Part shown: positions 54,360 through 63,096 of the stretch, one piece after another
Layout of the letters: each line of letters opens with the position of its first letter
Position numbering within the stretch: the first letter of the stretch is position 1
Source of the DNA: Siphonobacter sp. SORGH_AS_0500
Lineage (GTDB): Bacteria; Bacteroidota; Bacteroidia; Cytophagales; Spirosomataceae
DNA length: 64,000 nucleotides
NCBI RefSeq assembly: GCF_002838835.1
Contig: NZ_NHPP01000001.1
Location: 1-64,000, forward strand
Direction of reading: 5' to 3'
Notes under the pieces: generated by a model
What the model was told of the DNA's origin: nothing
Seen by the model: the letters and a program-made list of their open reading frames with translations, nothing else
The model's database searches: none
Position numbers and translations under genes: made by a program

Positions 54360-54914
54360 TTACCTACCTCTAACTTTTCGCAAACCTTCTGACACCGCCT
54401 CTTTTGCTTTTTTATAGAGCTCTTTATTTCCCCGATTCATTTTTTCCAGATTCATCTTTGCTTCGATCAAATACCTCGGAGCAAATCCTGAGCCTGACTT
54501 CACAATATCCAGACTATTGTCTAGAATATCAGCATATTTGATAGTCTGAGCCGTCGCACTTATTTTTCCTAAACGTTCGGCTTCTTTGGTTTTTCGTTTG
54601 TCGCGATTCCACTGGGGATAGTCGGCGTGCGTATATACATCCGTTAGTTCGTGTACCCATTTTAACGTCTGGCGGGTTTCCTCCGGGCTAAACCGCTGTG
54701 ACAAAAATGTAGACAATTTTTCGGAGGTAACTTCCGTATCTTCCAGCAGGTCATGCAAAAGGGCGGCTGCGATGATGGGTAACTCGGATGTAACCTCTTT
54801 ACAAATTTCACTAACCCGAACTAAATGATTTAGATAGGGTTCATCAACAAATTTTCGGCGTTGGCCTTCGTGGGCTTTTCGGGCAAAGTCGGTAATAGCT
54901 TCCAGTATTTCCAT
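54360..54914 (-). CDS. HD domain protein, SpoT/MESH1-like hydrolase
   Basis: From ATG 54914 (MEILEAITDFARKAHEGQRR) a 184-residue HD hydrolase. The metal and substrate motifs are AHEGQRRKFVDEPYLNHLVR, AALLHDLLEDTEVT (HD plus ED), and KYADILDNS with the final conserved Asp. Relatives hydrolyse (p)ppGpp or NADPH (MESH1). The protein has no synthetase domain, so it would act as a small alarmone or nucleotide hydrolase in the cytoplasm. The frame continues to 54953, but those residues are not conserved-looking. Transcribed away from the PQQ dehydrogenase downstream of that gene's end. Confidence 0.85.
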   Translation of the reverse strand: MEILEAITDFARKAHEGQRRKFVDEPYLNHLVRVSEICKEVTSELPIIAAALLHDLLEDTEVTSEKLSTFLSQRFSPEETRQTLKWVHELTDVYTHADYPQWNRDKRKTKEAERLGKISATAQTIKYADILDNSLDIVKSGSGFAPRYLIEAKMNLEKMNRGNKELYKKAKEAVSEGLRKVRGR

Positions 54915-55029
54915 GATTTCTTCTTTGGGTAGTTTACAAAAAAGTAGAACCATTTACGAAATATTCCTTAAACAAAAAGCTCTGCCACGCACGCATGACA
55001 GAGCTTTTGCTGAGGGGATGGTCAGATGA

Positions 55030-57849
55030 CTAGTCTAAAAATCGGAGACTTGAAAAAGTCATCAACGGCTGGATTGCTTTGGCCTCCTCGTTCTTGAAGA
55101 CCAAATACAAATCCTTGATTCCGTTGGTCTCTTTCAGTTTTACCCGAACAGGTGGACGATAAAAAGGATTCCGTTTTTTCGCCGCTGCCACTTTTGTAGA
55201 ATCGCCAGACTCCAGTTCCGCCATGTACTTTTCAATATCAACGGGAGCGTCTTTTTTCAGTTTCGCTTCACCAATGAGTGGACCCGAAGGAGAGTCTGTA
55301 TGAATTTCGACGGTACCACCCACATTACCTTCCCGATCCTGAACGGTGATTCCCAGATCCATTTTCTTCACGCCCGTAAGGTCAATGTTCTTATACGTGA
55401 CTACTGAGTTTGCGTAAGGAATAACATTGATCCCTTTGCCCATACCTCTCGCTTTCAATTCCGCACCTTTCACGGCATCGGCTGAAGAAGCATTCATTTC
55501 GGGACTACGCAAAACGATGAGTTGTTCAGACGTTTGAGAGGGAATAGCCTTGGCATTCAGATTATTACCCCGATCAGTATACGCTACCCGAACCAGAACG
55601 GAGCCCTTTTCATTATCTCCTTCGGGAATGGTAGGTGTGATTTTTCCCTGCATGGGTAAGGTACTGAATTTCTTGGTCGTCACGTTCAGAATATAATCAA
55701 CCAGCAAATTGGCATCCGCAACGGACATGGCGGGGTGGCCAGGCATGGCTACTTCGCCCCAAACGCCAACGCCACCGTTCCGAATTTTCTGAACCAACTG
55801 AGCTTTAACTCCACCACTACCTTTGTACTTGGTTGCAATATCGGTGAAGCTTGGACCTACCGACTTGCTATTAATCTGATGGCAAACTTTGCAGTCACTC
55901 TGACTGATAAGCGTCTGAGCTACCGCGTATTGCGTGTTCGCATCGACAGTCCGTTGTCCCTGAATTACTTCTGCGTAATCAAAACCCTCCGAAGTATAGT
56001 CAATACTCAAAGCCACCCGGTCGGCAGGAATTTTGCCGCTGGCCAAATTGCCATCTTCTTTATCCTCGACATTCACCGTATACTCAATGGCTTTGTTGGG
56101 GAAGAAGAATGTTTTGTTTCCGGTCAGTGCAATGTTCACTGCGGGGGGCTCATTACCCGCAATAATTTTTACCGACTTCGTGTTGGCGGCTCCTTTGGAG
56201 TCCGTTACGGTTAATGACGCCGTATAAACTCCGGCCTTATCAAGGGTTAAGGCGGGATTGGCCGTGTTGAAAACTTTAGGTGTACTACCCGGAGCCGTTA
56301 CTTTCCATTGATATTTCAGAGCATCACCGTCATAATCTTTAGTGCCATCCGCCGAGAGTGTTAACTTCAAAGGAACGGTGCCCCCTTTTTTACTAGCCGA
56401 AGCCTGAACAATGGGTTTACGGTTTCCGCTATTATATTCGATACGAACCAGTTTGGAGTTATCGCTTTTCCGGAACCAGTTGCTACCGTATTCCAGTACG
56501 TATAAATCTCCGTCGGGTCCAAACTTCATATCAATGGGTTCGATAGGAGGGTAACTGGGCAGCACCCGCTCCATGGATTGATAGTCTCCAGCCTCATTCA
56601 TGGTAATGGCCATAATCCATCCACGGGAAAAATCAGTAACGATCCATTTACCTTCGTAGTAAGCGGGCCAGGGGCGTTTGGCTCCTTTGAAATCAGCCTG
56701 CCGATATACCTGTCCACCCGTTGCACTTCGGGAACCCGTTCCCACCAGTGGGAATTTTTCCGAAACCCCGTAAGGATAGTAAATGAAGTTTGGAGCAACC
56801 GGAGGTAACTCGGCTAAGCCCGTATTATTGGGAGAGTTATTGACTGGATGATTGGGGTCTTTTTTCTCAAGAGGTTTGTTAGCGGCATAATCGTAAACCG
56901 GAAAGGCCTGATTGTCACCTACAAACCAGGGCCAGCCGAAGTTACCTGGCTTGCGGGCCTGGTTCAATTCGTCATAGCCGCGAGGTCCAATTTCTGAATC
57001 CTCCGTTGCATCTGGACCAACTTCACCCCAGTAGATATAACCCGTTTTACTGTCGATAGAAATTCTCCAGGGATTTCGGTGCCCCATCGAGTAAATTTCG
57101 GGACGTGTTTTAGCCGTGCCTTTTGGGAATAAGTTTCCTTCGGGAATGGTATAAGTTCCATTGGCCTCGGGGTGAATGCGAAGGATTTTTCCGCGAAGGT
57201 CATTCGTGTTACCCGCATGTCCCTGATCATCCCAACTGGCCCGACCCGGACGCTCGTCGGTTTGGGCCGCTTTCTGATTTCCCGTATTATTACCCACGGT
57301 CAGAAAAAGGTTACCCGCTTTATCCCAGGTCATGCCACCACCGGTGTGACAGCAGACTTCGCGTTGCGTTGGAATTTCCAGCATGACTTTTTCTGAACCC
57401 TCTTTCAAACCATCCTCTTCGACTATCCAGCGAGTAAGCAAATGCTTGTGTTCGGTAGGGTGGGCGTAGAACAAATAGATCCAGTGATTTTTCGTAAAGT
57501 TGGGATCCAGTGTCATTCCCATCAGCCCTTCTTCAGCCTCTGAAACTTTCCCTTCTGCACTGGTATACTTGGTATTCACTTCGAGTGTGCCAAGCAGATC
57601 TACCGATTTCGTTGCTGGGTTGTATCGCTTCACAGCTCCCTTACGTTCTATGATATACGCAGAGCCATCTTTCAATACTTCAAAAGACATGGGTTCGTCG
57701 AGGTCCTCTGCCACAACTACGGGAGTGAACCGACTTTCATCCGGTTTTTCCTGAGGGACCTGATCCCTCGAAATAAATGAGGCTAACCCAATGGCCATAG
57801 CCAATGGACCTAACAAGGCGATCCGCTGATAGGTTCGTTTTCGCTTCAT
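55030..57849 (-). CDS. PQQ-dependent sugar dehydrogenase-like protein with PKD, cytochrome c and CBM6-like domains
   Basis: A 939-residue exported protein. After a signal/membrane helix, a six-bladed glucose/sorbosone dehydrogenase domain (about 40-475: EVCCHTGGGMTWDKAGNLFL; GHRNPWRISIDSKTGYIYWG) is followed by a PKD domain (about 485-570), a c-type cytochrome (SDCKVCHQINSKSVGPSF near 650; axial Met in VAMPGHPAM near 705), and a CBM6-like beta domain with a late linker. It would oxidise sugars in the periplasm and pass electrons to its haem. Redox partner genes are not adjacent, and the cofactor binding is inferred from family. Monocistronic, divergent from the NUDIX gene. Confidence 0.92.
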   Translation of the reverse strand: MKRKRTYQRIALLGPLAMAIGLASFISRDQVPQEKPDESRFTPVVVAEDLDEPMSFEVLKDGSAYIIERKGAVKRYNPATKSVDLLGTLEVNTKYTSAEGKVSEAEEGLMGMTLDPNFTKNHWIYLFYAHPTEHKHLLTRWIVEEDGLKEGSEKVMLEIPTQREVCCHTGGGMTWDKAGNLFLTVGNNTGNQKAAQTDERPGRASWDDQGHAGNTNDLRGKILRIHPEANGTYTIPEGNLFPKGTAKTRPEIYSMGHRNPWRISIDSKTGYIYWGEVGPDATEDSEIGPRGYDELNQARKPGNFGWPWFVGDNQAFPVYDYAANKPLEKKDPNHPVNNSPNNTGLAELPPVAPNFIYYPYGVSEKFPLVGTGSRSATGGQVYRQADFKGAKRPWPAYYEGKWIVTDFSRGWIMAITMNEAGDYQSMERVLPSYPPIEPIDMKFGPDGDLYVLEYGSNWFRKSDNSKLVRIEYNSGNRKPIVQASASKKGGTVPLKLTLSADGTKDYDGDALKYQWKVTAPGSTPKVFNTANPALTLDKAGVYTASLTVTDSKGAANTKSVKIIAGNEPPAVNIALTGNKTFFFPNKAIEYTVNVEDKEDGNLASGKIPADRVALSIDYTSEGFDYAEVIQGQRTVDANTQYAVAQTLISQSDCKVCHQINSKSVGPSFTDIATKYKGSGGVKAQLVQKIRNGGVGVWGEVAMPGHPAMSVADANLLVDYILNVTTKKFSTLPMQGKITPTIPEGDNEKGSVLVRVAYTDRGNNLNAKAIPSQTSEQLIVLRSPEMNASSADAVKGAELKARGMGKGINVIPYANSVVTYKNIDLTGVKKMDLGITVQDREGNVGGTVEIHTDSPSGPLIGEAKLKKDAPVDIEKYMAELESGDSTKVAAAKKRNPFYRPPVRVKLKETNGIKDLYLVFKNEEAKAIQPLMTFSSLRFLD

Positions 57850-58056
57850 GTGCGTGATTCGTTGAAATTTTATACTAGGTTTATCGGATTTTAATGAGCG
57901 TTTTCATCGGGTTATTGATACTAATTATTCTCAGATCAATATGAAAATCACTTATTGTATCATCAGGATACAATAATCGGTCTAGAAATTTCATTATCCA
58001 ATCTTTTAGACGTATTCTTGAAAAAATTGTATAAAAAGGCGTTTATTAGAGAGGTT

Positions 58057-58785
58057 ATGAGTTTAGAAAATCCTTACATTCCTCAACTTTCGCTCGACTG
58101 TGTCATCTTTGGCTTTCATGCCAGTCAGTTAAAAGTGCTGGTTTTGCGTTTTAAAAACTCGGATTTTTTTGCTTTACCGGGCGGATTTATCCGGCAGGAT
58201 GAAGATTTGAACGAGGCGGCTCAGCGGGTATTAATGGAAAGAACCGGATTGACCGAAGTATATCTCGAACAATTTTACACGTTTGGTCAGCGGGAAAGGG
58301 GAGAGGTAAAGATGCAAAGGGAGTGGGCGGAAGCAAACAAACGGGACGTTCCCGAGTGGTTAGAAAAACGTTTTATCTCCGTTGGCTTTTATGCTTTGGT
58401 TGATTTTTCAAAAGTCGTTCTCACCACAGATGAAATTTCTGATTCCTGTGATTGGATTGACATTAACGAGTTACCTTCTCTCATGATGGACCATAGCCTG
58501 ATGGTAAAAAAAGCTCTGGAAACTTTGCGATTGCAGTTAGACCAAAAGTGGCTGGTTTTTAATTTATTACCCGAAATATTTACCATCGCTGAATTACAAA
58601 AAGCTTACGAAATAATTTTAGGAAAAACGTTGCTGCGGACCAACTTTCAGCGAAAAATGCTGAGTCTTGAAATTCTGGAACGTATTGAAAAAAATATACA
58701 GGTAAGGCTCATAAAGCACCTTACCTGTATCGATTTCAAAAAACAGAGGATGAAGATAAGTTTTACTGATCGGCTACTTTTTTAA
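58057..58785 (+). CDS. NUDIX hydrolase-like regulator (NrtR/AraR type), C-terminus frameshifted
   Basis: From ATG 58057 (MSLENPYIPQLSLDCVIFGF) the protein has an N-terminal NUDIX-type domain (LPGGFIRQDEDLNEAAQRVL, then ERTGLTEVYLEQ), whose catalytic box is degenerate (lacks REUxEE), and a C-terminal winged helix (IFTIAELQKAYEIILGKTLL; NFQRKMLSLEILERIE). Such proteins regulate sugar or NAD genes. After ERIEK the frame is wrong. Adding one A to the run 58688-58694 restores KKYTGKAHKAPYLYRFQ, the family's usual end, with a stop at 58767-58769 before the next gene, instead of 58785. The earlier frame extends to TTG 57955, which I reject. Confidence 0.85.
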   Translation: MSLENPYIPQLSLDCVIFGFHASQLKVLVLRFKNSDFFALPGGFIRQDEDLNEAAQRVLMERTGLTEVYLEQFYTFGQRERGEVKMQREWAEANKRDVPEWLEKRFISVGFYALVDFSKVVLTTDEISDSCDWIDINELPSLMMDHSLMVKKALETLRLQLDQKWLVFNLLPEIFTIAELQKAYEIILGKTLLRTNFQRKMLSLEILERIEKNIQVRLIKHLTCIDFKKQRMKISFTDRLLF

Positions 58786-59334
58786 AGTAATCACAACAAC
58801 GCCATCTTTTGCTTTTTCACCGTATTGGCTTAAAGCTTGTTCGCCCTTTAAAACATTTACTTTTTCAATGGTATTAGGATCAATAGCATTCATTTGATCT
58901 TGGGTTACTTCTTTGCCATTGACAAGAATGATTGGCGTTTTACCCGAGGATTTGATTTTAACTTGATCCTTAGTTGTAATATGTAGAACTCCATTTTTTG
59001 CTTTGCTGAGAATTTCGGGATCATCCCCAAAATTCTTCTGAATGAAATTATCAGGAGTTTTTTTGAAAACTTCAACTGAACTAATTTGATCAGTAGTTAA
59101 ATCTTTTTCTAATTTTTCTTTAGACCAAACTTTGTCATTGACAAGGATAACTACATTTTTATCCAATCCATTAATTTTTATTCTGTTCCCTTTCGAAGAA
59201 AGACTGGTGGTTTCGCCGATTTTGATAACTTTTTCTTGAGAAGTAGGAACAACTTCAGAGCGTTTATTACAGCTACTCGCCCCTAATAATGACAGTAGAG
59301 TAGCAGAGAGAATTAGGATTTTGCTATTTTTCAT
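58774..59334 (-). CDS. lipoprotein with two TonB-plug-like repeats
   Basis: From ATG 59334 (MKNSKILILSATLLSLLGAS then SC) a 186-residue lipoprotein. Two homologous units of about 65 residues follow: NVVILVNDKVWSKEKLEKDL ... AKNGVLHITTK and TPIILVNGKEVTQDQMNAID ... KVNVLKGEQALSQYGEKAKD with GVVVITLKK. Each has the strand-turn pattern of a TonB receptor plug (vDGk ... I..i.VLKg..A...YG..g.nGVi.I.tk), as also seen at the C-terminus of BlaR1/M56-type proteins of this phylum. It has no barrel. Its role is unknown, but it may interact with TonB-linked or peptidase partners. Confidence 0.75.
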   Translation of the reverse strand: MKNSKILILSATLLSLLGASSCNKRSEVVPTSQEKVIKIGETTSLSSKGNRIKINGLDKNVVILVNDKVWSKEKLEKDLTTDQISSVEVFKKTPDNFIQKNFGDDPEILSKAKNGVLHITTKDQVKIKSSGKTPIILVNGKEVTQDQMNAIDPNTIEKVNVLKGEQALSQYGEKAKDGVVVITLKK

Positions 59335-59343
59335 AAGTGACAA

Positions 59344-60160
59344 GGTATAAGTGAGATAAATGATAATCCGATTACATCCGAAATATAGTTGATTATTCCG
59401 AAATATTCGGAATAAGTTAGACTTTTAACTTTCATTAAGATTTGAGAGGGATATATGGGATCTATTCAAACACCAATAGGTACGGTTACTTTAAGTAAAA
59501 TACTAAGATTGAAAAAGTGAATAATAAGGATATACTTAAATACTTAAATTAATAATTAACCAGAAGTCATTAGTCAGAAATCAGCTCTTGAGTGGTAGCT
59601 AAATAAGGAATCTAGGAAAGGAGCCGTAGGGCACAATCGGGCAATTGATTTTTTAATTAAGAGATCTGATTTGATAGATAGAGAAAATCTTCAAAGAGAA
59701 TTACTGGATTTATACTTTTCTGTATTAAGAGGAGGAAGCGAAGCTTTTCGAGAAGATTGAGATGATTCTAACTAATCTGTTAACTAAATAAATAGTTGAT
59801 AATTGGGAGTCTTTCTAACCGAGGAATAGCCGTCATTAAGTTTCTTCAGAATTCATGAATGGTTAAATGGGGTATACCTTTTTTCAAGGATCAAATAGGC
59901 TGAGGGATAAGCATCAAAATCCACTTGCCAAGCTTCGTTAGAAACAGAAAAACGGCAGTGGAAACTGCCGTTTTAAATTGTACAAAACCAAGATTTCGTC
60001 TGAAATTTCCTTCTAAAATGCGGAAAGATGTGTAACATCTTAGCCTTATAGAGTATTTTGATTAGAATAATTATATAGTAAATTAATTTAGTTATAAAAT
60101 TACCTTTACAGGTAGCTAATCAGAATGCTCTGAGAATCGTGTGAATGGATAAAGGGTCAG
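59344..60160. other. geneless region with a coding relic and a terminator
   Basis: About 815 bp. A plus-strand frame from about 59599 to 59759 reads ...GAVGHNRAIDFLIKRSDLID then RENLQRELLDLYFSVLRGGS and EAFRED, stop. It looks like the tail of a real protein but has no start and no family I recognise. A perfect hairpin AAAACGGCAGT/ACTGCCGTTTT lies at 59949-59974. It could terminate the minus-strand DUF3307 operon 190 bp away. Confidence 0.5.
59949..59974. terminator. hairpin terminator
   Basis: An 11-bp perfect stem (AAAACGGCAGT at 59949-59959 with ACTGCCGTTTT at 59964-59974) with a 4-nt loop and A/T runs on both sides. Likely to end transcripts from the minus-strand SatD-DUF3307 operon. Confidence 0.75.
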
Positions 60161-60898
60161 TTAGAAACGCTCTATCAAAACCTCAGCGGCTGCCGCCAAG
60201 GCAATTGCTGCCCCGTAACTTAATAGGGTACCGATTAACACGTACTCTGATTTGGGGGTAGCCTGTTTTTCCTCACTGAATCGTAGTAACGATTTCGCCG
60301 CAATCAAAAAGCCAATGGCATCATAGTGATTGGCAAAAATCAGAACAATGATGATGATGCGTTCCACAATGCCAATCCACATACCCACTCGATCCAGGCC
60401 ACCGGTACTATGCAGGTTGAGTTGATCCTGCCATCGCCGAGTAGCCATGTTGATAAGAATAGAAACGGGGAAGGTCCCCAGTAAAAAAGTTACCATTACG
60501 ATCAAGCTGTCTGCATCGGAAAGTAAGTTACTCCACAGATAGGTCAGATTCCGATCGATGAGATAAAGCCAAGCCAAAATGAGTACGACTACATGAGCTA
60601 CCTGATCGAGTAGAAAGTTCCGAACTTTGGCCTGCGAACGTCGGTCGGCCTCCAGCTTCCAGATGTCAATGCACAAATGCAAAATGGCTATGACTAAAGC
60701 AACGATCCACTGATTCCAGCTATTCAAAAATAGCCAGGTCAATAAAAAATGTAAACCCGCATGAGCATACAGATAAGGTGATTTATAACTACGTTGTTCT
60801 TTATCTTTTACCCATGCATGGCTCTGTAGGAAGAAGTCTCCCAGAATATGAGCAATCAATAGTTTTAGTATAATGAGCAGTTGAGAGGTGGTGTACAT
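60161..60898 (-). CDS. DUF3307 membrane protein (SatD-associated)
   Basis: A 245-residue inner-membrane protein. LIAHILGDFFLQSHAWVKDK (conserved HxxGDFxxQ), YAHAGLHFLLTWLF and ILHLCIDIWKLEADRR, then FLLDQVAHVVVLILAW form the DUF3307 domain with conserved His and Asp in the membrane. The C-terminal half has further helices ending GAAIALAAAAEVLIERF. No transport or enzyme function is known. It lies 63 bp downstream of satD on the same strand, as in many other genomes, so the two form an operon. Confidence 0.9.
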   Translation of the reverse strand: MYTTSQLLIILKLLIAHILGDFFLQSHAWVKDKEQRSYKSPYLYAHAGLHFLLTWLFLNSWNQWIVALVIAILHLCIDIWKLEADRRSQAKVRNFLLDQVAHVVVLILAWLYLIDRNLTYLWSNLLSDADSLIVMVTFLLGTFPVSILINMATRRWQDQLNLHSTGGLDRVGMWIGIVERIIIIVLIFANHYDAIGFLIAAKSLLRFSEEKQATPKSEYVLIGTLLSYGAAIALAAAAEVLIERF

Positions 60899-60961
60899 AT
60901 TTTATTGTAGTCAATATGTTTATTATACAGTAATTGATGTATAATAAAAGTTGTATTCAAT

Positions 60962-61618
60962 TTATTTTGAATTAATGCACTGCAAAACAACTGTATAAAA
61001 TCTTTTGACGAACAAATCAACGGCATTCCAGGAAGCGGCATTCGACCGCTGGTTCACTGCCGACTGCGTTATACCCAGCGTTGCAGAAATGTTCACTTCG
61101 GTGTGACCCAATAGCTTTAAATACATAATATCAGCCTGGGCTGCGGTCCACTTACTGGTAATGGTTTCGAGTAATACGAGTCCCGTATTGATTTCTGCAT
61201 CCAGGGCGGGCCAGGAAGACTGAATTTCTATACGATTAGGATGCTTCTTCATCCCATCTAAAAGACGCCCTGAGTAATGAAAGGCCTCGCCATCTGACTC
61301 AGACAATTTAGGCGATTTATAGGCTACTGTACCGATTCCAATGCCAATTCGGGCATCCAGATTCTGTCCAGAATAAAAATCGCTTTTCAGGTAGGAGCGA
61401 ATAAGCAGGGCTACTCGTAAAGCCTCGGCTGGCGTATCCAGTAATCCTTGAAAACTATCTCCTCTGAATACTTCAAATGGAATCTTCAATTGTAATTCGT
61501 TCTTCGCTTCCAGACGTGTAAAGAGGTAGTCAAGATTCTTCATCAGGACTTTTCTTTCTGGAATCACTAGCTTCGTAGAATCCACAATGTCGCCTGTGAG
61601 TACAGCAAATACTTTCAT
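60962..61618 (-). CDS. SatD family protein with C-terminal helix-turn-helix
   Basis: A 218-residue protein. The start MKVFAVLTGDIVDSTKLV, the block FEVFRGDSFQGLLD and RIGIGIGTVAYKSPKLSESD with GEAFHYSGRLLDGM match SatD and resemble a degenerate adenylate-cyclase-type fold (GDI.DS ... RGDSF.). The C-terminal 60 residues (KWTAAQADIMYLKLLGHTEV then NISATLGITQSAVNQRSNA) form a helix-turn-helix likely to bind DNA. It is the first gene of an operon with a DUF3307 membrane protein. Three 16-bp repeats immediately upstream of its ATG are likely to be its own operator. Named after the Streptococcus satABCDE locus; function is unknown. Confidence 0.87.
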   Translation of the reverse strand: MKVFAVLTGDIVDSTKLVIPERKVLMKNLDYLFTRLEAKNELQLKIPFEVFRGDSFQGLLDTPAEALRVALLIRSYLKSDFYSGQNLDARIGIGIGTVAYKSPKLSESDGEAFHYSGRLLDGMKKHPNRIEIQSSWPALDAEINTGLVLLETITSKWTAAQADIMYLKLLGHTEVNISATLGITQSAVNQRSNAASWNAVDLFVKRFYTVVLQCINSK

Positions 61619-61620
61619 TT

Positions 61621-61694
61621 TATAAGCTATTTATCTGATAATATTCAAATATAAGCTAATTATCTAATACTATGAAATTATAAGCTAATTAACT
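61621..61694 (-). promoter_or_regulatory. three direct repeats with 29-bp period upstream of satD
   Basis: A 16-bp unit TATAAGCTAWTTAWCT occurs at 61621-61636, 61650-61665 and 61679-61694. The starts are exactly 29 bp apart. The first repeat starts 3 bp before the satD ATG, covering the ribosome-binding and probably the transcription-start region. Consistent with cooperative binding by the SatD helix-turn-helix (inference). Confidence 0.75.
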
Positions 61695-62459
61695 TATAAA
61701 ATATTATATTTTAGGTTGTACTAGAAAATTGACTGCCCATTGCCCTGAGCAGTCTGCTTATGCGAAGAGATTGTGTAAAACTACAATCGTCGGCCCTGAT
61801 GCGAATCATGACTTTTGAAGTCTTCACTAATTAAAAACCGGAAGACGATCCTTTATTTCTCTCAGCAGAATATGCTTAATATTCCTACCTCTCATTTCGA
61901 ATGAGGGGAGAGACCTTCCGTGGGAATGGGACGAAATCAAAGAAGGGCTGATCAATTTAGCCGTTACCCAATACGCTAGTAAAGCCCTCCGTCCAGAATG
62001 ACAGAAGAGAGTAGGAAATAATGCTTCTATCATTTTACTTCTTAAACGGAAGTAGGTAGTGTCTAAGGGGAATAAAAGAATGAATCGAGAGGGGTTAAAA
62101 CCCATTACGAATAACCTGGTGACTTTTTTATTCGTATATGGGTGGGTTGGATAATGAATAATTGTTGACGTTACATAATAAAGTGTCTCTGATATCTATC
62201 AGATCAGTAGAATGTAATCAGGAATGGAAAGTGAATAGAAAAGATTTTTGCGGTAGCTGGGTATGTAGTAAAAGGCCGTAGTCAATAATGATTGATTAGA
62301 TAAATACTATTGAATACAAATAATTTATTAATAGATGTATTATGTAATTATTGAATATATTAATTATTGTGTATTTTAAAGTGGTCAATAGTTTTAGTAT
62401 AGGTATGGGCTCAGTTTTTTAGAATATTTTTGTTGCATAAAAAGGCATTTCCCAAATCC
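61695..62459. other. geneless region with a dispersed repeat
   Basis: About 765 bp. It contains a second copy of the dispersed element (61889-61996). The minus-strand frame at 61827-62105 is a by-product of that repeat and is not a gene. The last 200 bp before ATG 62460 are AT-rich and hold the promoter of the next gene. Confidence 0.55.
61889..61996. repeat. dispersed non-coding element, shorter copy
   Basis: Shares GGGGAGAGACCTTCCG (61905-61920) and the right-end CCAGAATGACAGAA (61983-61996) with the element at 53005-53200. The ends are again roughly inverted (CATTTCGAATGAGG against complement of TCCAGAATGACAG). The middle differs. Confidence 0.5.
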
Positions 62460-63077
62460 ATGAAAAAAATAATCTTATGGGGTTCGCTTCTGCTGGCAGC
62501 AGGTACGCTGAGCCGTTGCGGTGTAAACAAACAAATTGCGGAAGCGAAAGCTCTGGGCGATTGTCGCTACGATGTAACCTCCGCAGATAGCATTTATCTA
62601 GCTGGTGTAGACATTCGGGAGTTCAAGAACTTCGAAGCCCTTAATCCGTTGAAATTTCCACAGTTAGGAGCGGCATTGCTGCGTCAAAATGTGCCTTTAG
62701 ATGCCCGGGTAAACCTGAATATCCAGAATCCAACGGGTAGGGCCGCCGGAATCAATCAATTGGAGTATAAAGTGCTGCTAACGGGGCAGGAGATTGCCAC
62801 TGGGTTCATTAATGAGCGTATTTCGGTCGCTCCGGGCTCTAAAACGCAGGTTCCCATCCGAGTGTCGACAAACGCCTATCAATTGCTTTCTGATGCCAAA
62901 ACGCGGGATTCGTTCATTCAGTTTGTACAGAATCTGGCGGGTAACAAATCAGCCAAGGCTAGTAAGTTAACCATCAAGATCAAGCCTACGCTTTCTTTAG
63001 GGGGAGCTCGGGTAAACTATCCGGGTTACATTACCATCGACCAGGAAGTGACCAACAAAATTCTGATTGGAAGATAA
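62460..63077 (+). CDS. LEA14-like (LEA type 2/WHy) lipoprotein
   Basis: From ATG 62460 (MKKIILWGSLLLAAGTLSRC) a 205-residue protein whose signal has the lipobox LSRC and Cys20. The mature domain has the LEA type 2 outline: a strand-rich immunoglobulin-like fold (LDARVNLNIQNPTGRAAGIN; LEYKVLLTGQEIATGFINER; SVAPGSKTQVPIRVS). NPTGRAAGI is the family's conserved turn. Plant relatives are desiccation proteins; bacterial ones are surface or periplasmic with unknown partners. The frame extends to TTG 62430, which would precede the signal and is unlikely. Terminated by a hairpin 20 bp after its stop. Confidence 0.85.
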   Translation: MKKIILWGSLLLAAGTLSRCGVNKQIAEAKALGDCRYDVTSADSIYLAGVDIREFKNFEALNPLKFPQLGAALLRQNVPLDARVNLNIQNPTGRAAGINQLEYKVLLTGQEIATGFINERISVAPGSKTQVPIRVSTNAYQLLSDAKTRDSFIQFVQNLAGNKSAKASKLTIKIKPTLSLGGARVNYPGYITIDQEVTNKILIGR

Positions 63078-63096
63078 GATTACCCCTAAAGAAAAG

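Noticed and set aside
61621..61694. CRISPR-like or replication-origin iterons
   Set aside because: Only three AT-rich units directly abut a start codon, with no Cas or replication-initiation gene, so an operator is the simpler reading.
61827..62105. 92-codon minus-strand frame with CHSGRRALLAYW
   Set aside because: Such frames arise from the dispersed GC-rich repeat at 61889-61996 and do not encode a conserved protein.
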